Source: CALSMU01 sp965230225
Lineage (GTDB): Bacteria; Bacteroidota; Bacteroidia; Flavobacteriales_D; Parvicellaceae
Length of the DNA stretch: 64,000 nucleotides
Assembly (NCBI GenBank): GCA_965230225.1
Contig: CBDDKM010000010.1
Span: forward strand, 496,001-560,000
Direction of reading: 5' to 3'
Below, piece by piece: positions 42,456 through 51,028 of the stretch. Every line of letters begins with the position of its first letter. Position 1 is the first letter of the stretch. A model generated the notes under the pieces. That model did not search any database. It was not told the DNA's origin and saw only the letters and a program-made list of their open reading frames with translations. Position numbers and translations under genes: made by a program.

Positions 42456-43703
42456 ATGGATATCTTTGAAAGAATTGCCGGTAACAGAGGTCCTTTAGGA
42501 CAACACGCTAAAGAGTCTCACGGCTATTTTACATTCCCTAAACTTGAGGGTGAAATTGCACCAAGAATGATGTTTAGAGGAAAAGAAGTGCTTACCTGGA
42601 GTATCAATAACTACCTGGGATTATCTAACCACCCTGAAGTAAGAAAAGCAGACACTGATGCTACTGCTGAGTGGGGATTGGGATACCCAATGGGTGCTCG
42701 TATGATGAGTGGGCAAACTAAAAAACACGAAGAACTGGAAGATGCACTTGCTGATTTTATGGAAATGGAATCTTGCTATTTGCTTAACTTCGGTTATCAG
42801 GGGTTCATGTCTGTTATTGATGCAATTGTAGATAGAAACGATGTTATTGTATACGATAGTGAATGTCACGCATGCCTTGTAGACGGAGTAAGAATGCATC
42901 AGGGAAAAAGATTTGTATTCCCACATAACGATATCGACAGATGTAAAACTGCATTAGATAGAGCGAACAAAATCACGGAAGAAACAGGAGGAGGAGTCCT
43001 TTTGATTACTGAAGGTGTTTTTGGAATGAGTGGTGACCAGGGAAAACTGAAAGAAATTGTTGAATTGAGAAAACAAGGATACAACTTCAGATTAATGGTA
43101 GACGATGCTCATGGATTCGGAACATTAGGAGAAAAAGGACAGGGAGCTGGTGAAGCACAGGGTGTACATCAGGAAATTGACATCCTTCTGGGAACCTTTG
43201 CTAAGTCTATGGCAAGTATTGGAGCTTTTGTTTGTAGTACTGAAAACGTAATTAACTACCTTGGGTACAACATGCGTTCGCAAGTATTCGCAAAATCTTT
43301 ACCAATGCCACTTGTAGTTGGAGGACTAAAAAGACTTGAATTGTTAAAAGGTACTGAACAAAGAGAAAAACTTTGGACCATTACCAATGCTCTTCAAAAA
43401 GGTCTTTTAGATGCCGGTTTTAACTTAGGTAATACCAATTCGTGTGTTACTCCAGTAATGCTTTCTGGTACTCTTGGAGAAGCAACCAACTTAACTTACG
43501 ACTTAAGAGAAAACTACGGAATTTTCACTTCAATTGTAGTATATCCTGTAGTTCCTAAAGGAATGATTCTATTAAGGCTTATTCCTACAGCATCTCACTC
43601 GTTGGAAGATGTAGATTACACCATCGAAACATTCAAGAAAATTAAAGGAAACTTAGATGCTGGTGAATACCACTCTGAGAAAGTATTGGATGCGAACGCA
43701 TAG
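42456..43703 (+). CDS. Alpha-oxoamine synthase family PLP enzyme (SPT/KBL-like)
   Basis: This 415-residue PLP enzyme of the alpha-oxoamine synthase family joins an amino acid and an acyl thioester with loss of CO2. It shows NNYLGLSNHP (51-60), DDAHGFG with Asp217 and His219, and the Schiff-base Lys in GTFAKSMAS (K250). Candidates are serine palmitoyltransferase, glycine C-acetyltransferase or the cysteate acyltransferase that starts sulfonolipid (capnine) synthesis, which is known in gliding Bacteroidota. The last is attractive because a PlsC acyltransferase is next door, but the sequence alone does not settle the substrate. A strong promoter and terminator flank it. Confidence 0.9.
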   Translation: MDIFERIAGNRGPLGQHAKESHGYFTFPKLEGEIAPRMMFRGKEVLTWSINNYLGLSNHPEVRKADTDATAEWGLGYPMGARMMSGQTKKHEELEDALADFMEMESCYLLNFGYQGFMSVIDAIVDRNDVIVYDSECHACLVDGVRMHQGKRFVFPHNDIDRCKTALDRANKITEETGGGVLLITEGVFGMSGDQGKLKEIVELRKQGYNFRLMVDDAHGFGTLGEKGQGAGEAQGVHQEIDILLGTFAKSMASIGAFVCSTENVINYLGYNMRSQVFAKSLPMPLVVGGLKRLELLKGTEQREKLWTITNALQKGLLDAGFNLGNTNSCVTPVMLSGTLGEATNLTYDLRENYGIFTSIVVYPVVPKGMILLRLIPTASHSLEDVDYTIETFKKIKGNLDAGEYHSEKVLDANA

Positions 43704-43728
43704 AATTCGATAAAACTTTATACTTTTA

Positions 43729-43756
43729 AAACCCCTGTTTTGCAGGGGTTTTTTAT
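43729..43756 (+). terminator. Terminator after the alpha-oxoamine synthase gene
   Basis: A perfect 10-bp stem (AAAACCCCTG, 43729-43738, with CAGGGGTTTT, 43743-43752) has a 4-nt loop and a T tail. It ends 2 nt before the plsC ATG at 43758, so plsC has no room for a separate promoter and may rely on read-through. Confidence 0.9.
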
Positions 43757-43757
43757 T

Positions 43758-44474
43758 ATGTGGTATTTAGTCAACTTCATTCAAATTATTCTGATTTTGG
43801 TGGTCTGTATTTTCTCCATGACCATTGCCATTCCTCTTGGTATTATCGGTTTACCAAGTTGGAGTATGAAGATTGGAAAATACTTCTGGGGGCCTCTACT
43901 TGTGATGATAGTAGGGGGAAGAGTTAAAGTGGAAGGAGTTGAAAATTACGACCCATCTAAACCAGTTATTTTTACTGCAAACCACCTGTCGCACTACGAC
44001 ATTGTTTGTTTGTTTGTAACCGTTCCTTCCGATTTATATTTCATTGCTAAAAAAGAACTTAAAAAAGTGCCCTTCCTGGGATGGAGCATTGCTGCACTTG
44101 GAATGATTTTCATCGATCGTTCGGATAGAAAAAAGGCCATGCAAAGCATGAAGGAAGCGGGAAACCTTATTCGAAAAGGAAAGAATGTGATTACCTTTCC
44201 GGAAGGAACCAGGTCTAAAAATGGTCAGGTAAATCTGTTCAAAAGAGGTACGTTTATTATTGCTAAAGAATCAGAAATTGACGTGCTGCCTATAGCTATT
44301 AAGGGTACAGATAAATTTCACCGACCAGGAACCTACAAATTTAGACCAGGAAAAGCCGTTGTAAAACTGGGAAAACCCATTTCTGCCCAAAAATTCAAGG
44401 ATAAAACTCCCGAAGAATTTGCCAAGCACACTGAGTTAAGAGTTCGTGAATTATTTGACTCTATTCAACTTTAG
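43758..44474 (+). CDS. plsC: 1-acyl-sn-glycerol-3-phosphate acyltransferase family protein
   Basis: This 238-residue membrane acyltransferase has an N-terminal hydrophobic segment (FIQIILILVVCIFSMTIAIP). The catalytic NHLSHYD box (HxxxxD) is near residue 77, followed by FIDRSDRKKAM and FPEGTRSKNG. It most likely makes phosphatidic acid, or acylates an aminolipid. ATG at 43758 is taken; an upstream in-frame TTG at 43740 lies inside the terminator. It directly follows the SPT/KBL-like gene, which suggests joint work in lipid synthesis. Confidence 0.92.
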   Translation: MWYLVNFIQIILILVVCIFSMTIAIPLGIIGLPSWSMKIGKYFWGPLLVMIVGGRVKVEGVENYDPSKPVIFTANHLSHYDIVCLFVTVPSDLYFIAKKELKKVPFLGWSIAALGMIFIDRSDRKKAMQSMKEAGNLIRKGKNVITFPEGTRSKNGQVNLFKRGTFIIAKESEIDVLPIAIKGTDKFHRPGTYKFRPGKAVVKLGKPISAQKFKDKTPEEFAKHTELRVRELFDSIQL

Positions 44475-44661
44475 CACCTCTTTTTTCCTCAATTGAAATT
44501 TATGTTCCCATATTGGGAAGTAATTGATTGGATATTAAATCCTCAATATTTTTCTTTAGGTACATTTAACAGGTAAAAAGTACCGTTCACGTAAAATATC
44601 GGTACAAACAATAAATGGCACAATCTTTTCTAATTAATCTACGTATTAATAAATACAGATT

Positions 44662-44850
44662 ATGTCAAGAATGGAAAAAATAGCATTTATTTCGAGTTTT
44701 TGGTCACTCTTTAACGTGAAAGGAAAACTAGAATATTGCTCAGATTTACAGTTGGACAAGATTATCAAAGGCATAGTTGAAAAAGTAAGAAACAACAAAG
44801 CTCTTAATGCAATAATCCACGTAAATCAGATGCCAATATTTCTTAATTAA
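44662..44850 (+). CDS. Small hypothetical protein
   Basis: A 62-codon frame opens with ATG, contains FWSLFNVKGKLEYCSDL and ends in QMPIFLN. No family is recognised. It sits in an otherwise empty stretch between plsC and the HEAT-like gene, 15 nt before the latter's start. Codon use is as A/T-rich as its neighbours, so it could be chance. The rest of 44475-44661 shows no other feature, hairpin or promoter box. Confidence 0.35.
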   Translation: MSRMEKIAFISSFWSLFNVKGKLEYCSDLQLDKIIKGIVEKVRNNKALNAIIHVNQMPIFLN

Positions 44851-44865
44851 TTACCTTTATAGGTA

Positions 44866-45399
44866 ATGAACCTAAGAGACCAACTACTGTACGAGCACTC
44901 CAAAGCTAATTCTTTGGAAATACAGAAGTACGTCGGAAATTCACAAGAAAGATTTGATCAATTATTCAATCTACTACAGCAAAATGAACCTGTTGTGGCT
45001 CAACGTGCTGCCTTTACAATAGACCATTGTTTAAGAAAGCGCATCTCGTTTCTACAGCCCAATTTAGAAGCTGCTGTTAAAATCCTGTGCAGAAACGATG
45101 TGCATGATGCTGTATTACGCTGTATCGTAAGAGCATTTCAGGATATAGACCTACCTGAAGATTTAGAAGGAATCGTATTAGAAAGGTGTTATGAATTACT
45201 TACCAGCGAAAAGCAGCCTGTTGCTATTCGTGTATTCTCCATGACTGTAGCCTATCGTATAAGTAATCGATACCCTGAGCTTAAAAATGAGCTTAAAATA
45301 ATCGTAGAGGAATATCTAACTCACGATTCTCCTGGAATGTGTAGCAGAAGTAAAAGAATTCATAAGCATCTTGTAAAGGAGTTAAAATCCATTGTCTAA
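44866..45399 (+). CDS. HEAT-like repeat protein, unknown function
   Basis: This 177-residue soluble protein is made of paired amphipathic helices in the manner of HEAT/ARM repeats: FDQLFNLLQQNEPVVAQRAA, LEAAVKILCRNDVHDAVLRC and CYELLTSEKQPVAIRVFSMT. It has no signal peptide and no catalytic motif. HEAT-type proteins are usually scaffolds for protein binding. It precedes the HMG-CoA reductase gene, which has its own promoter, so a functional link is not shown. Confidence 0.8.
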   Translation: MNLRDQLLYEHSKANSLEIQKYVGNSQERFDQLFNLLQQNEPVVAQRAAFTIDHCLRKRISFLQPNLEAAVKILCRNDVHDAVLRCIVRAFQDIDLPEDLEGIVLERCYELLTSEKQPVAIRVFSMTVAYRISNRYPELKNELKIIVEEYLTHDSPGMCSRSKRIHKHLVKELKSIV

Positions 45400-45489
45400 A
45401 ACCTTTAACATTACTTAAGATTTCAAGCATACGTATGGAATATTTCCAACGTTCATCTAATAAATTGGTATAATCGATTTGTAGTACCG

Positions 45490-45497
45490 TATATTTG
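45490..45497 (+). promoter_or_regulatory. -7 promoter box of the HMG-CoA reductase gene
   Basis: TATATTTG matches TAnnTTTG exactly, 21 nt before the GTG start. A TTG at 45465-45467 lies 22 nt upstream and may be the -33 element. Confidence 0.6.
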
Positions 45498-45518
45498 TAT
45501 TTATAAAATTGAATAGTT

Positions 45519-46862
45519 GTGGATAAAAGAATAAAAGGATTCAGCAAATTATCTAAAGAGGCGAAAATTGAATGGTTAACCAACCAGTACTTGGATGGCG
45601 ATCAGGAATCAATCGAATTTCTAAAATCGTATTGGCATAACGAACCTAAGGTTCAAAAGCTACATGATGAGTTTATTGAAAATACCATTACCAACTTTTA
45701 TCTTCCATTAGGGGTTGCTCCTAATTTTCTTATCAACGGAAAAACTTATTGTGTTCCCATGGCCATCGAGGAAAGTTCAGTAGTGGCTGCTTCAGCTAAA
45801 TCTGCTTCCTTCTGGATGGACAGAGGAGGATTCAAAGCAGAAGTAGTTTCGACCATTAAGGTTGGACACGTTCATTTTGCCTGGTACGGTGAATACGAAC
45901 GCCTTCTTACGTTCTTCGATTCTATAAAGCATAAGCTTTACGAAGGAACGGAAAGCATTACAGCCAACATGAGAGCCAGAGGAGGAGGAATCGTTGATAT
46001 TCAATTAATCAATAAGAGTGATCTGGAACCGAATTATTACCAGATCATGGCCAAGTTTGAAACTTGCGATTCGATGGGGGCAAACTTCATCAATAGTCTA
46101 TTAGAAGAATTCTCAAAGATATTCGAAGCTGAATTAAAAGCTTCTTCAGAAATGACTGAAGAGGAAAAGAAAATTCAGATCATCATGTGTATTTTATCCA
46201 ACTTCACTCCTGAATGTGTGGTTCGCAGCGAAGTAAGCTGTAAAGTGGAAGAATTAACAGAAGGTACTGGTATCTCTGCTGATTTGTTTGCAGAAAAATT
46301 CCAACAGGCTATTCATGTTGCCACAATCGAGCCTTATAGAGCAACTACTCATAACAAAGGAATATTTAATGGGATTGACTCTGTGGTTATTGCTACAGGT
46401 AATGACTTTAGAGCTGTGGAAGCTTGCGGGCATACTTATGCGGCTAAAGATGGTCAGTACCGTAGTTTAACTCATGTTGAGGTAAAGGATGGGATATTCA
46501 GATTCTGGATTGAAGTACCAATGGCTTTAGGTACCGTTGGAGGTCTTACCGCTTTGCACCCAATGGTTAAGTTGTGTCATAAAATGCTTGGTAACCCTAA
46601 CGCTTCTGAACTGATGATGATTACAGCATCTGTTGGATTAGCACAAAACTTTGGTGCCATTAGATCGTTGGTTACAACAGGAATACAAAAAGGACACATG
46701 AAAATGCACCTATTGAATATCCTTAACCAATTAGAAGCCACCGAAGATGAGCGTAACCAGATACAAGCATATTTCGAATCAAGAGTGGTAAGCCATCAGG
46801 AAGTAGTAAGCAAGTTTTGCGAGCTTAGAGGCATTTCCAGTCCAACTGAAATCAAGAAGTAG
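45519..46862 (+). CDS. mvaA: Hydroxymethylglutaryl-CoA reductase, class II
   Basis: This 447-residue enzyme reduces HMG-CoA to mevalonate (or runs in reverse in degradative pathways). Class II marks are the start IKGFSKLSKEAKIEWL, the substrate motif PMAIEESSVVAASAKSA, CDSMGANFINS, and GTVGGLTALHPMVK near the cofactor region. The GTG at 45519 gives the usual class II start. In Bacteroidota the enzyme normally feeds the mevalonate route to isoprenoids. No other mevalonate gene is adjacent. Confidence 0.95.
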   Translation: MDKRIKGFSKLSKEAKIEWLTNQYLDGDQESIEFLKSYWHNEPKVQKLHDEFIENTITNFYLPLGVAPNFLINGKTYCVPMAIEESSVVAASAKSASFWMDRGGFKAEVVSTIKVGHVHFAWYGEYERLLTFFDSIKHKLYEGTESITANMRARGGGIVDIQLINKSDLEPNYYQIMAKFETCDSMGANFINSLLEEFSKIFEAELKASSEMTEEEKKIQIIMCILSNFTPECVVRSEVSCKVEELTEGTGISADLFAEKFQQAIHVATIEPYRATTHNKGIFNGIDSVVIATGNDFRAVEACGHTYAAKDGQYRSLTHVEVKDGIFRFWIEVPMALGTVGGLTALHPMVKLCHKMLGNPNASELMMITASVGLAQNFGAIRSLVTTGIQKGHMKMHLLNILNQLEATEDERNQIQAYFESRVVSHQEVVSKFCELRGISSPTEIKK

Positions 46863-46902
46863 ACGCTAGTCATAATTACCTTAAAGCACCTTTGAGTTTA
46901 CT

Positions 46903-46910
46903 TATATTTG
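46903..46910 (+). promoter_or_regulatory. -7 promoter box of the small membrane protein gene
   Basis: TATATTTG matches TAnnTTTG and lies 24 nt before the ATG at 46935. No correctly spaced -33 element was seen; the closest TTTG is only 8 nt upstream. Confidence 0.45.
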
Positions 46911-46934
46911 ATTGTTCACCATTAACAATCACCT

Positions 46935-47258
46935 ATGAAAGTATTATCAATTATTGCCTTATCCATTGCCATTATAGGACTAGGGCTAGGGCTGTATGTT
47001 CAGTTTGAAATAGTACCTAATGAAGCATACATGGATGCTTTAGAAAATCCATCTGAAATAGAAAGAAGACTTTGGATTCACTACCACGAGCAAATGGTTA
47101 ATTTTGGAGTCATTGCCATGGCACTAGGAGGACTAGGGTTCTTGCTTGGACTATTTCCGGCATTTAAAACTAAAAAACCAATTGCCTGGATCAGTATTGT
47201 AATTGGTCTTGCAGCATTCTTTTTGGGAGCGTCTCAAGGTACACACCTATTTTCATAA
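46935..47258 (+). CDS. Small inner membrane protein with three helices, unknown function
   Basis: This 107-residue protein has hydrophobic segments at about 3-22 (LSIIALSIAIIGLGLGLYVQ), 56-75 (FGVIAMALGGLGFLLGLFP) and 84-102 (IAWISIVIGLAAFFLGA). The loop between the first two contains the charged RRLWIHYHEQ. No family is recognised. It has its own promoter box and a terminator, so it is a monocistronic gene. Confidence 0.78.
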   Translation: MKVLSIIALSIAIIGLGLGLYVQFEIVPNEAYMDALENPSEIERRLWIHYHEQMVNFGVIAMALGGLGFLLGLFPAFKTKKPIAWISIVIGLAAFFLGASQGTHLFS

Positions 47259-47259
47259 A

Positions 47260-47288
47260 AAAAGGCTCAATTAAATTGAGCCTTTTTT
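47260..47288. terminator. Bidirectional terminator between the small membrane protein and M16 genes
   Basis: An 11-bp stem (AAAAGGCTCAA, 47260-47270, with TTGAGCCTTTT, 47276-47286) has a 5-nt loop. A run on one side and T run on the other serve both convergent genes. Confidence 0.92.
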
Positions 47289-47308
47289 ATAACAACCAAA
47301 GCGGAATT

Positions 47309-49429
47309 TTATTCCCATTTGAATTCGTCTGCTTTTAGCTTAGAATTAACTTTAATCTCTTTTACGGTGAACTCCATTTGCTGAGGCCCCTGAGAAGTCA
47401 ACCTCTTGTGGGCAAACTTAATTCCATTCACCTCTTTATAGTCTCCAATTTCACTAGTAATTGTCATTTCCGCCCCATCAGGCCCTTCTTCTGTAGACAT
47501 GGCATAAATCTTCAACTTAGTCTCAAGGTCAAAGAATTGGTATTCCACATTTCCTGAAGGATCAGTTATTGCAATCTTATATGCTTCTCTTTCTCCTACC
47601 TCTTCGATGGCCTGTAGTTCTAATTTATATCCTAATTCAGCATACTTAAGCTCTTTGAACATTGTTTCCTCAACTGCCTTAGAAGCTACAGTTTCTGCAT
47701 CATAAGTAGTTTTTCCAGCTCCCATAGATTCAGATCCTCCGGCAGCACCGTTGAACACCTCCTTATGAAGTACCATTGCCCCCATTTTGATCTCAGTTTT
47801 AGACATGTTTGGAGCTTTCTCCATATTTACCGCCTCCAGAGACATGGTTTGCCCTTGAGCCTCCATATCCATTGTCATTACAGTGGTAATGTCCTTAATT
47901 TTGGAAATCTTCTTTTTGATCTTCTTCATGTTAGACATACCAGTAATTGCAAATACATGATCATTAATTACCTGTTCTGCGGTTAGTCCTTCCGGTAGTG
48001 GTTTCGCTTCCTTCTGCACTTTTACCTCACCATTCATATCGTAGAATTCTATCTCCCCATCAGAATCAAATTTGGTTAGCTTATCTGCCAAATCTTTATC
48101 TCCAACTACTAGTATGATACAATTTGCAGGATCAACATATTTGTTAGCAGCCAATTGAACATCCGTTACGTTTACTGCCTGCAATCTGCTTAGATAATTT
48201 TGGTAATAATCTTCAGGTAATTGATATCTCTCGATATTTAAAGCAAAACGAGCAATGGTTTTTGGGTTTTCTAATGATAATGCAAACCCTCCATTCATAT
48301 TATTCTTAATACGGTCCAAATCCTCTTGAGATACTTTTTCATCTCTAATGTGATTCATCTCGTATATAAACTGAGTAACTGCACTATCAGTTACTTCGTT
48401 TCTTACACTTGCATTCGCTCTAAAAGAACCAACCATTCTATCTGGAGAAACTCCTCCTCTTGCACCATAAGTATACCCTTTGTCTTCACGTAAGTTAGCA
48501 TTTAAGTAACTTGAAAATGCTCCACCAAATATGTTAGACATCACACTTACCTTGGCCGCATCAGGTGCTCCAATTTTATAATCTAACGGATAGATTACCT
48601 GAACTACCGATTGAACTGCTCCAGGCTTGTTTACAAAAGCCACTCTCACTCCCTTTGGAGACTCCGGCATTTCATATTTATGCGATGGTACTTCTGCTTT
48701 TTCCCATGACCCAAAGTATTTCTCAGTTAGTTTCTTTGCATTGTCAACAGTAATGTCTCCAACAATTACTAAGTAAGAGATATTAGGTCTGAAGTAAGTT
48801 TTGTAATATTTTTTACAAGCATCAATTGTAATGTTCTCCACATCACTTTTCATTTGAACCTCCCCATATGGGTGATCTTTCCCATACTTAAGTACTCCTC
48901 CTACTCTGGCAGCAATTGCATCTGCATTGGTTGAAAGAGACTTTAGGTTCGAAAGTGATCTTTTCTTCTTTTTCTCTAACTCTTCTTCTGGAAATGCTGG
49001 GTTTAACAAGATATCGCTCGCAATATTTAGTACTTTATCCGAATGTTTGGTTAGTGACGAAGCATAAAAACCAGTTGAATAGGTTGATATACTAGCACCG
49101 ATAAAGTCAATTTCCTCATCGATTTGTGCCTTTGTTTTAGTCGTAGTTCCTGCACTCAACATATCTCCCATCATATCGGAAAGACCAACATGCCCTTTTT
49201 CCAATACAGGGTCCATGTTTACAGTTAACTGAAAAGAAACTTTTGGCAATTTGTGATTCTCCACCACAAATACCTTTAACCCATTATCCAAAGTGAACTT
49301 GGCGGGAGTTCCAATATTAATATTTGGCGCTTTACCAGGAGCAGGTGCCGTAGATCTATCGATCTTAACCTGAGCTCCAGCTAATGTTACACTAGCCGCC
49401 AAAACTAAAGTTGATATAATCTGTTTCAT
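47309..49429 (-). CDS. M16 family peptidase-like subunit lacking the zinc motif, with extra C-terminal domain
   Basis: This 706-residue protein has a signal peptide (about 1-19, ending AGA) and an M16 fold over about 40-470 (FTLDNGLKVFVVENHKLPKV at the start, then YFRPNISYLVIVGDIT). The catalytic HxxEH is missing; SDMMG (84-88) stands in its place. About residues 490-706 form an extra beta-rich domain resembling LolA/LolB-like or OM-lipoprotein-sorting modules. M16 enzymes often work as an active/inactive pair, and the active partner lies 18 nt upstream at 49448-50767. It is likely periplasmic and serves substrate binding. Confidence 0.92.
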   Translation of the reverse strand: MKQIISTLVLAASVTLAGAQVKIDRSTAPAPGKAPNINIGTPAKFTLDNGLKVFVVENHKLPKVSFQLTVNMDPVLEKGHVGLSDMMGDMLSAGTTTKTKAQIDEEIDFIGASISTYSTGFYASSLTKHSDKVLNIASDILLNPAFPEEELEKKKKRSLSNLKSLSTNADAIAARVGGVLKYGKDHPYGEVQMKSDVENITIDACKKYYKTYFRPNISYLVIVGDITVDNAKKLTEKYFGSWEKAEVPSHKYEMPESPKGVRVAFVNKPGAVQSVVQVIYPLDYKIGAPDAAKVSVMSNIFGGAFSSYLNANLREDKGYTYGARGGVSPDRMVGSFRANASVRNEVTDSAVTQFIYEMNHIRDEKVSQEDLDRIKNNMNGGFALSLENPKTIARFALNIERYQLPEDYYQNYLSRLQAVNVTDVQLAANKYVDPANCIILVVGDKDLADKLTKFDSDGEIEFYDMNGEVKVQKEAKPLPEGLTAEQVINDHVFAITGMSNMKKIKKKISKIKDITTVMTMDMEAQGQTMSLEAVNMEKAPNMSKTEIKMGAMVLHKEVFNGAAGGSESMGAGKTTYDAETVASKAVEETMFKELKYAELGYKLELQAIEEVGEREAYKIAITDPSGNVEYQFFDLETKLKIYAMSTEEGPDGAEMTITSEIGDYKEVNGIKFAHKRLTSQGPQQMEFTVKEIKVNSKLKADEFKWE

Positions 49430-49447
49430 GATAATTCTTTTTCTAAT

Positions 49448-50767
49448 TTATTTCTCTTCTTTTGGCAGATAGTAAAGCACTACCCTATTCTCTTTTACAA
49501 AATACTTTTTGGCTACTCGCTGAATATCTTCTTTGGTTACTTTCATGTAACGCTCAAGCTCAGTATTAATAAGATTTGCATCTCCTAAATACATCTTGTA
49601 ATTAGCCAGGTTTTCAGCAATTCCAATCATGGAGTTAAAATTGTAAACAAAGTCATTCTCTACCATGTTTTTAATTTTCTCCAATTCCTTATCGGTAATC
49701 AATTCGTCTTTAACTCTTTCGAACTCTCCGTTAATTTCGCCTTCCAACTTGTCGGCAGAAGTCTCTGCATTAGCAATTCCAAAAACAAACGATAACCCTG
49801 GATCTTCAGAAGGGAAAGGGAAAGCTCCAACGTACATTGCAGATTGAGTTTCCTCTACACATTTTCTGTTCAATCTTGAACTCTCTCCATCGGATAATAC
49901 TTTTGAAAGCATTTCAATAGCATAAAAATCCTCCGTTCCCTGTTCAGGAATTCTGTAAGCCATAATTACCCCCGGTAATTGCACATTATCAAATACAGTA
50001 TCTCTAACCTCACCATTAAGTGGAGGTTCCACCACTGAAACAGGTTCAATTTTTTCTTTCCCTCTTGGAATAGGGCCAAAGTATGCTTCAATTAACTCTT
50101 TTGTTTGCTTAACATCAATATCTCCTGCAATCGAAAGAATTGCATTTTCCGGAACATAGTATTTATGATAAAAAGCTATGAACTCCTCTAAAGTAGCAGC
50201 ATCCAAATGCTCCATTTCTCCAATGGTGGTCCATCTGTATGGGTGAACTTTATAAGCTCTCTTATTGATCTCTGCAAGAATACTACCGTAAGGTTGATTA
50301 TCAACTCTTAGTCTTTTTTCTTCCTTTACTACTTCGTTTTGAGTATCTACTCCTTCCTGATCAATGTTTGCATGTAGAAGTCTTTCTGACTCTAACCAAA
50401 GTCCTAATTCCAATTGGTTTGAAGGAAGCACCTCATAGTAAAATGTTCTATCGTTGGTGGTGTTCGCATTGTTTTGTCCACCTGCATTTTCTATGTACTT
50501 GAAGAACTCTCCTCTTTTAATGTTCTCAGACCCTTCGAACAATAAGTGCTCAAAAAAGTGAGCAAATCCAGTTCTTTCAGGATTTTCATTTTTTGCACCA
50601 ACATGGTACATTACAGAAACGGCAACGATTGGTGTACTGTGATCTTCATGTAAAATAACGTGAAGACCATTTTTTAAATCGTATTCTTCGAAATCAACTT
50701 TTACTTCCTGAGCATTTGCTGAGAAAGAAGCTAAAGCCAACCCCGCAACTAATATTTTTTTGATCAT
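49448..50767 (-). CDS. M16 family zinc metalloprotease, catalytic subunit
   Basis: This 439-residue secreted protease has a signal peptide (about 1-20, ending ANAQ). The inverted zinc motif HxxEH is His70-Phe-Phe-Glu73-His74 in AHFFEHLLFEGS, and a further glutamate ligand is in NEVVKEEKR (about 144-150). Full M16 N- and C-lobes are present. It forms an operon with the HxxEH-lacking subunit downstream. Such pairs degrade peptides in the periplasm of Bacteroidota; the substrate is not known. Confidence 0.95.
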   Translation of the reverse strand: MIKKILVAGLALASFSANAQEVKVDFEEYDLKNGLHVILHEDHSTPIVAVSVMYHVGAKNENPERTGFAHFFEHLLFEGSENIKRGEFFKYIENAGGQNNANTTNDRTFYYEVLPSNQLELGLWLESERLLHANIDQEGVDTQNEVVKEEKRLRVDNQPYGSILAEINKRAYKVHPYRWTTIGEMEHLDAATLEEFIAFYHKYYVPENAILSIAGDIDVKQTKELIEAYFGPIPRGKEKIEPVSVVEPPLNGEVRDTVFDNVQLPGVIMAYRIPEQGTEDFYAIEMLSKVLSDGESSRLNRKCVEETQSAMYVGAFPFPSEDPGLSFVFGIANAETSADKLEGEINGEFERVKDELITDKELEKIKNMVENDFVYNFNSMIGIAENLANYKMYLGDANLINTELERYMKVTKEDIQRVAKKYFVKENRVVLYYLPKEEK

Positions 50768-50788
50768 CGCTTTATAAATTTTAACGTA

Positions 50789-50796
50789 CGAATGTA
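50789..50796 (-). promoter_or_regulatory. -7 promoter box of the M16 operon
   Basis: Minus-strand TACATTCG differs by one base from TAnnTTTG and lies 21 nt before the ATG at 50767. A TTG is present about 17 nt upstream. The gap 50768-51028 otherwise shows nothing specific. Confidence 0.4.
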
Positions 50797-51028
50797 ATAA
50801 TTAATGAAATGAACAAGTGTAATAATACATTAAAGGAAGAAAGATATATCAACCTCAACAATATCAACACATTAACCCCACCTCTCCCACAAATATTTTA
50901 GATGAACGGCAAACGAATAAATTAACCCACCTCCGGTGTTATCCCTTATTAATTGTTGATATTATCCCCAATCGAACTACCATTTCGAACTAATTTAATT
51001 AGTTACTTTACTCCATAAATTAATCGTT

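Noticed and set aside
47309..49429. The M16 protein without HxxEH as a pseudogene
   Set aside because: The frame is intact over 706 codons with a signal peptide, and inactive M16 partners are a normal arrangement.
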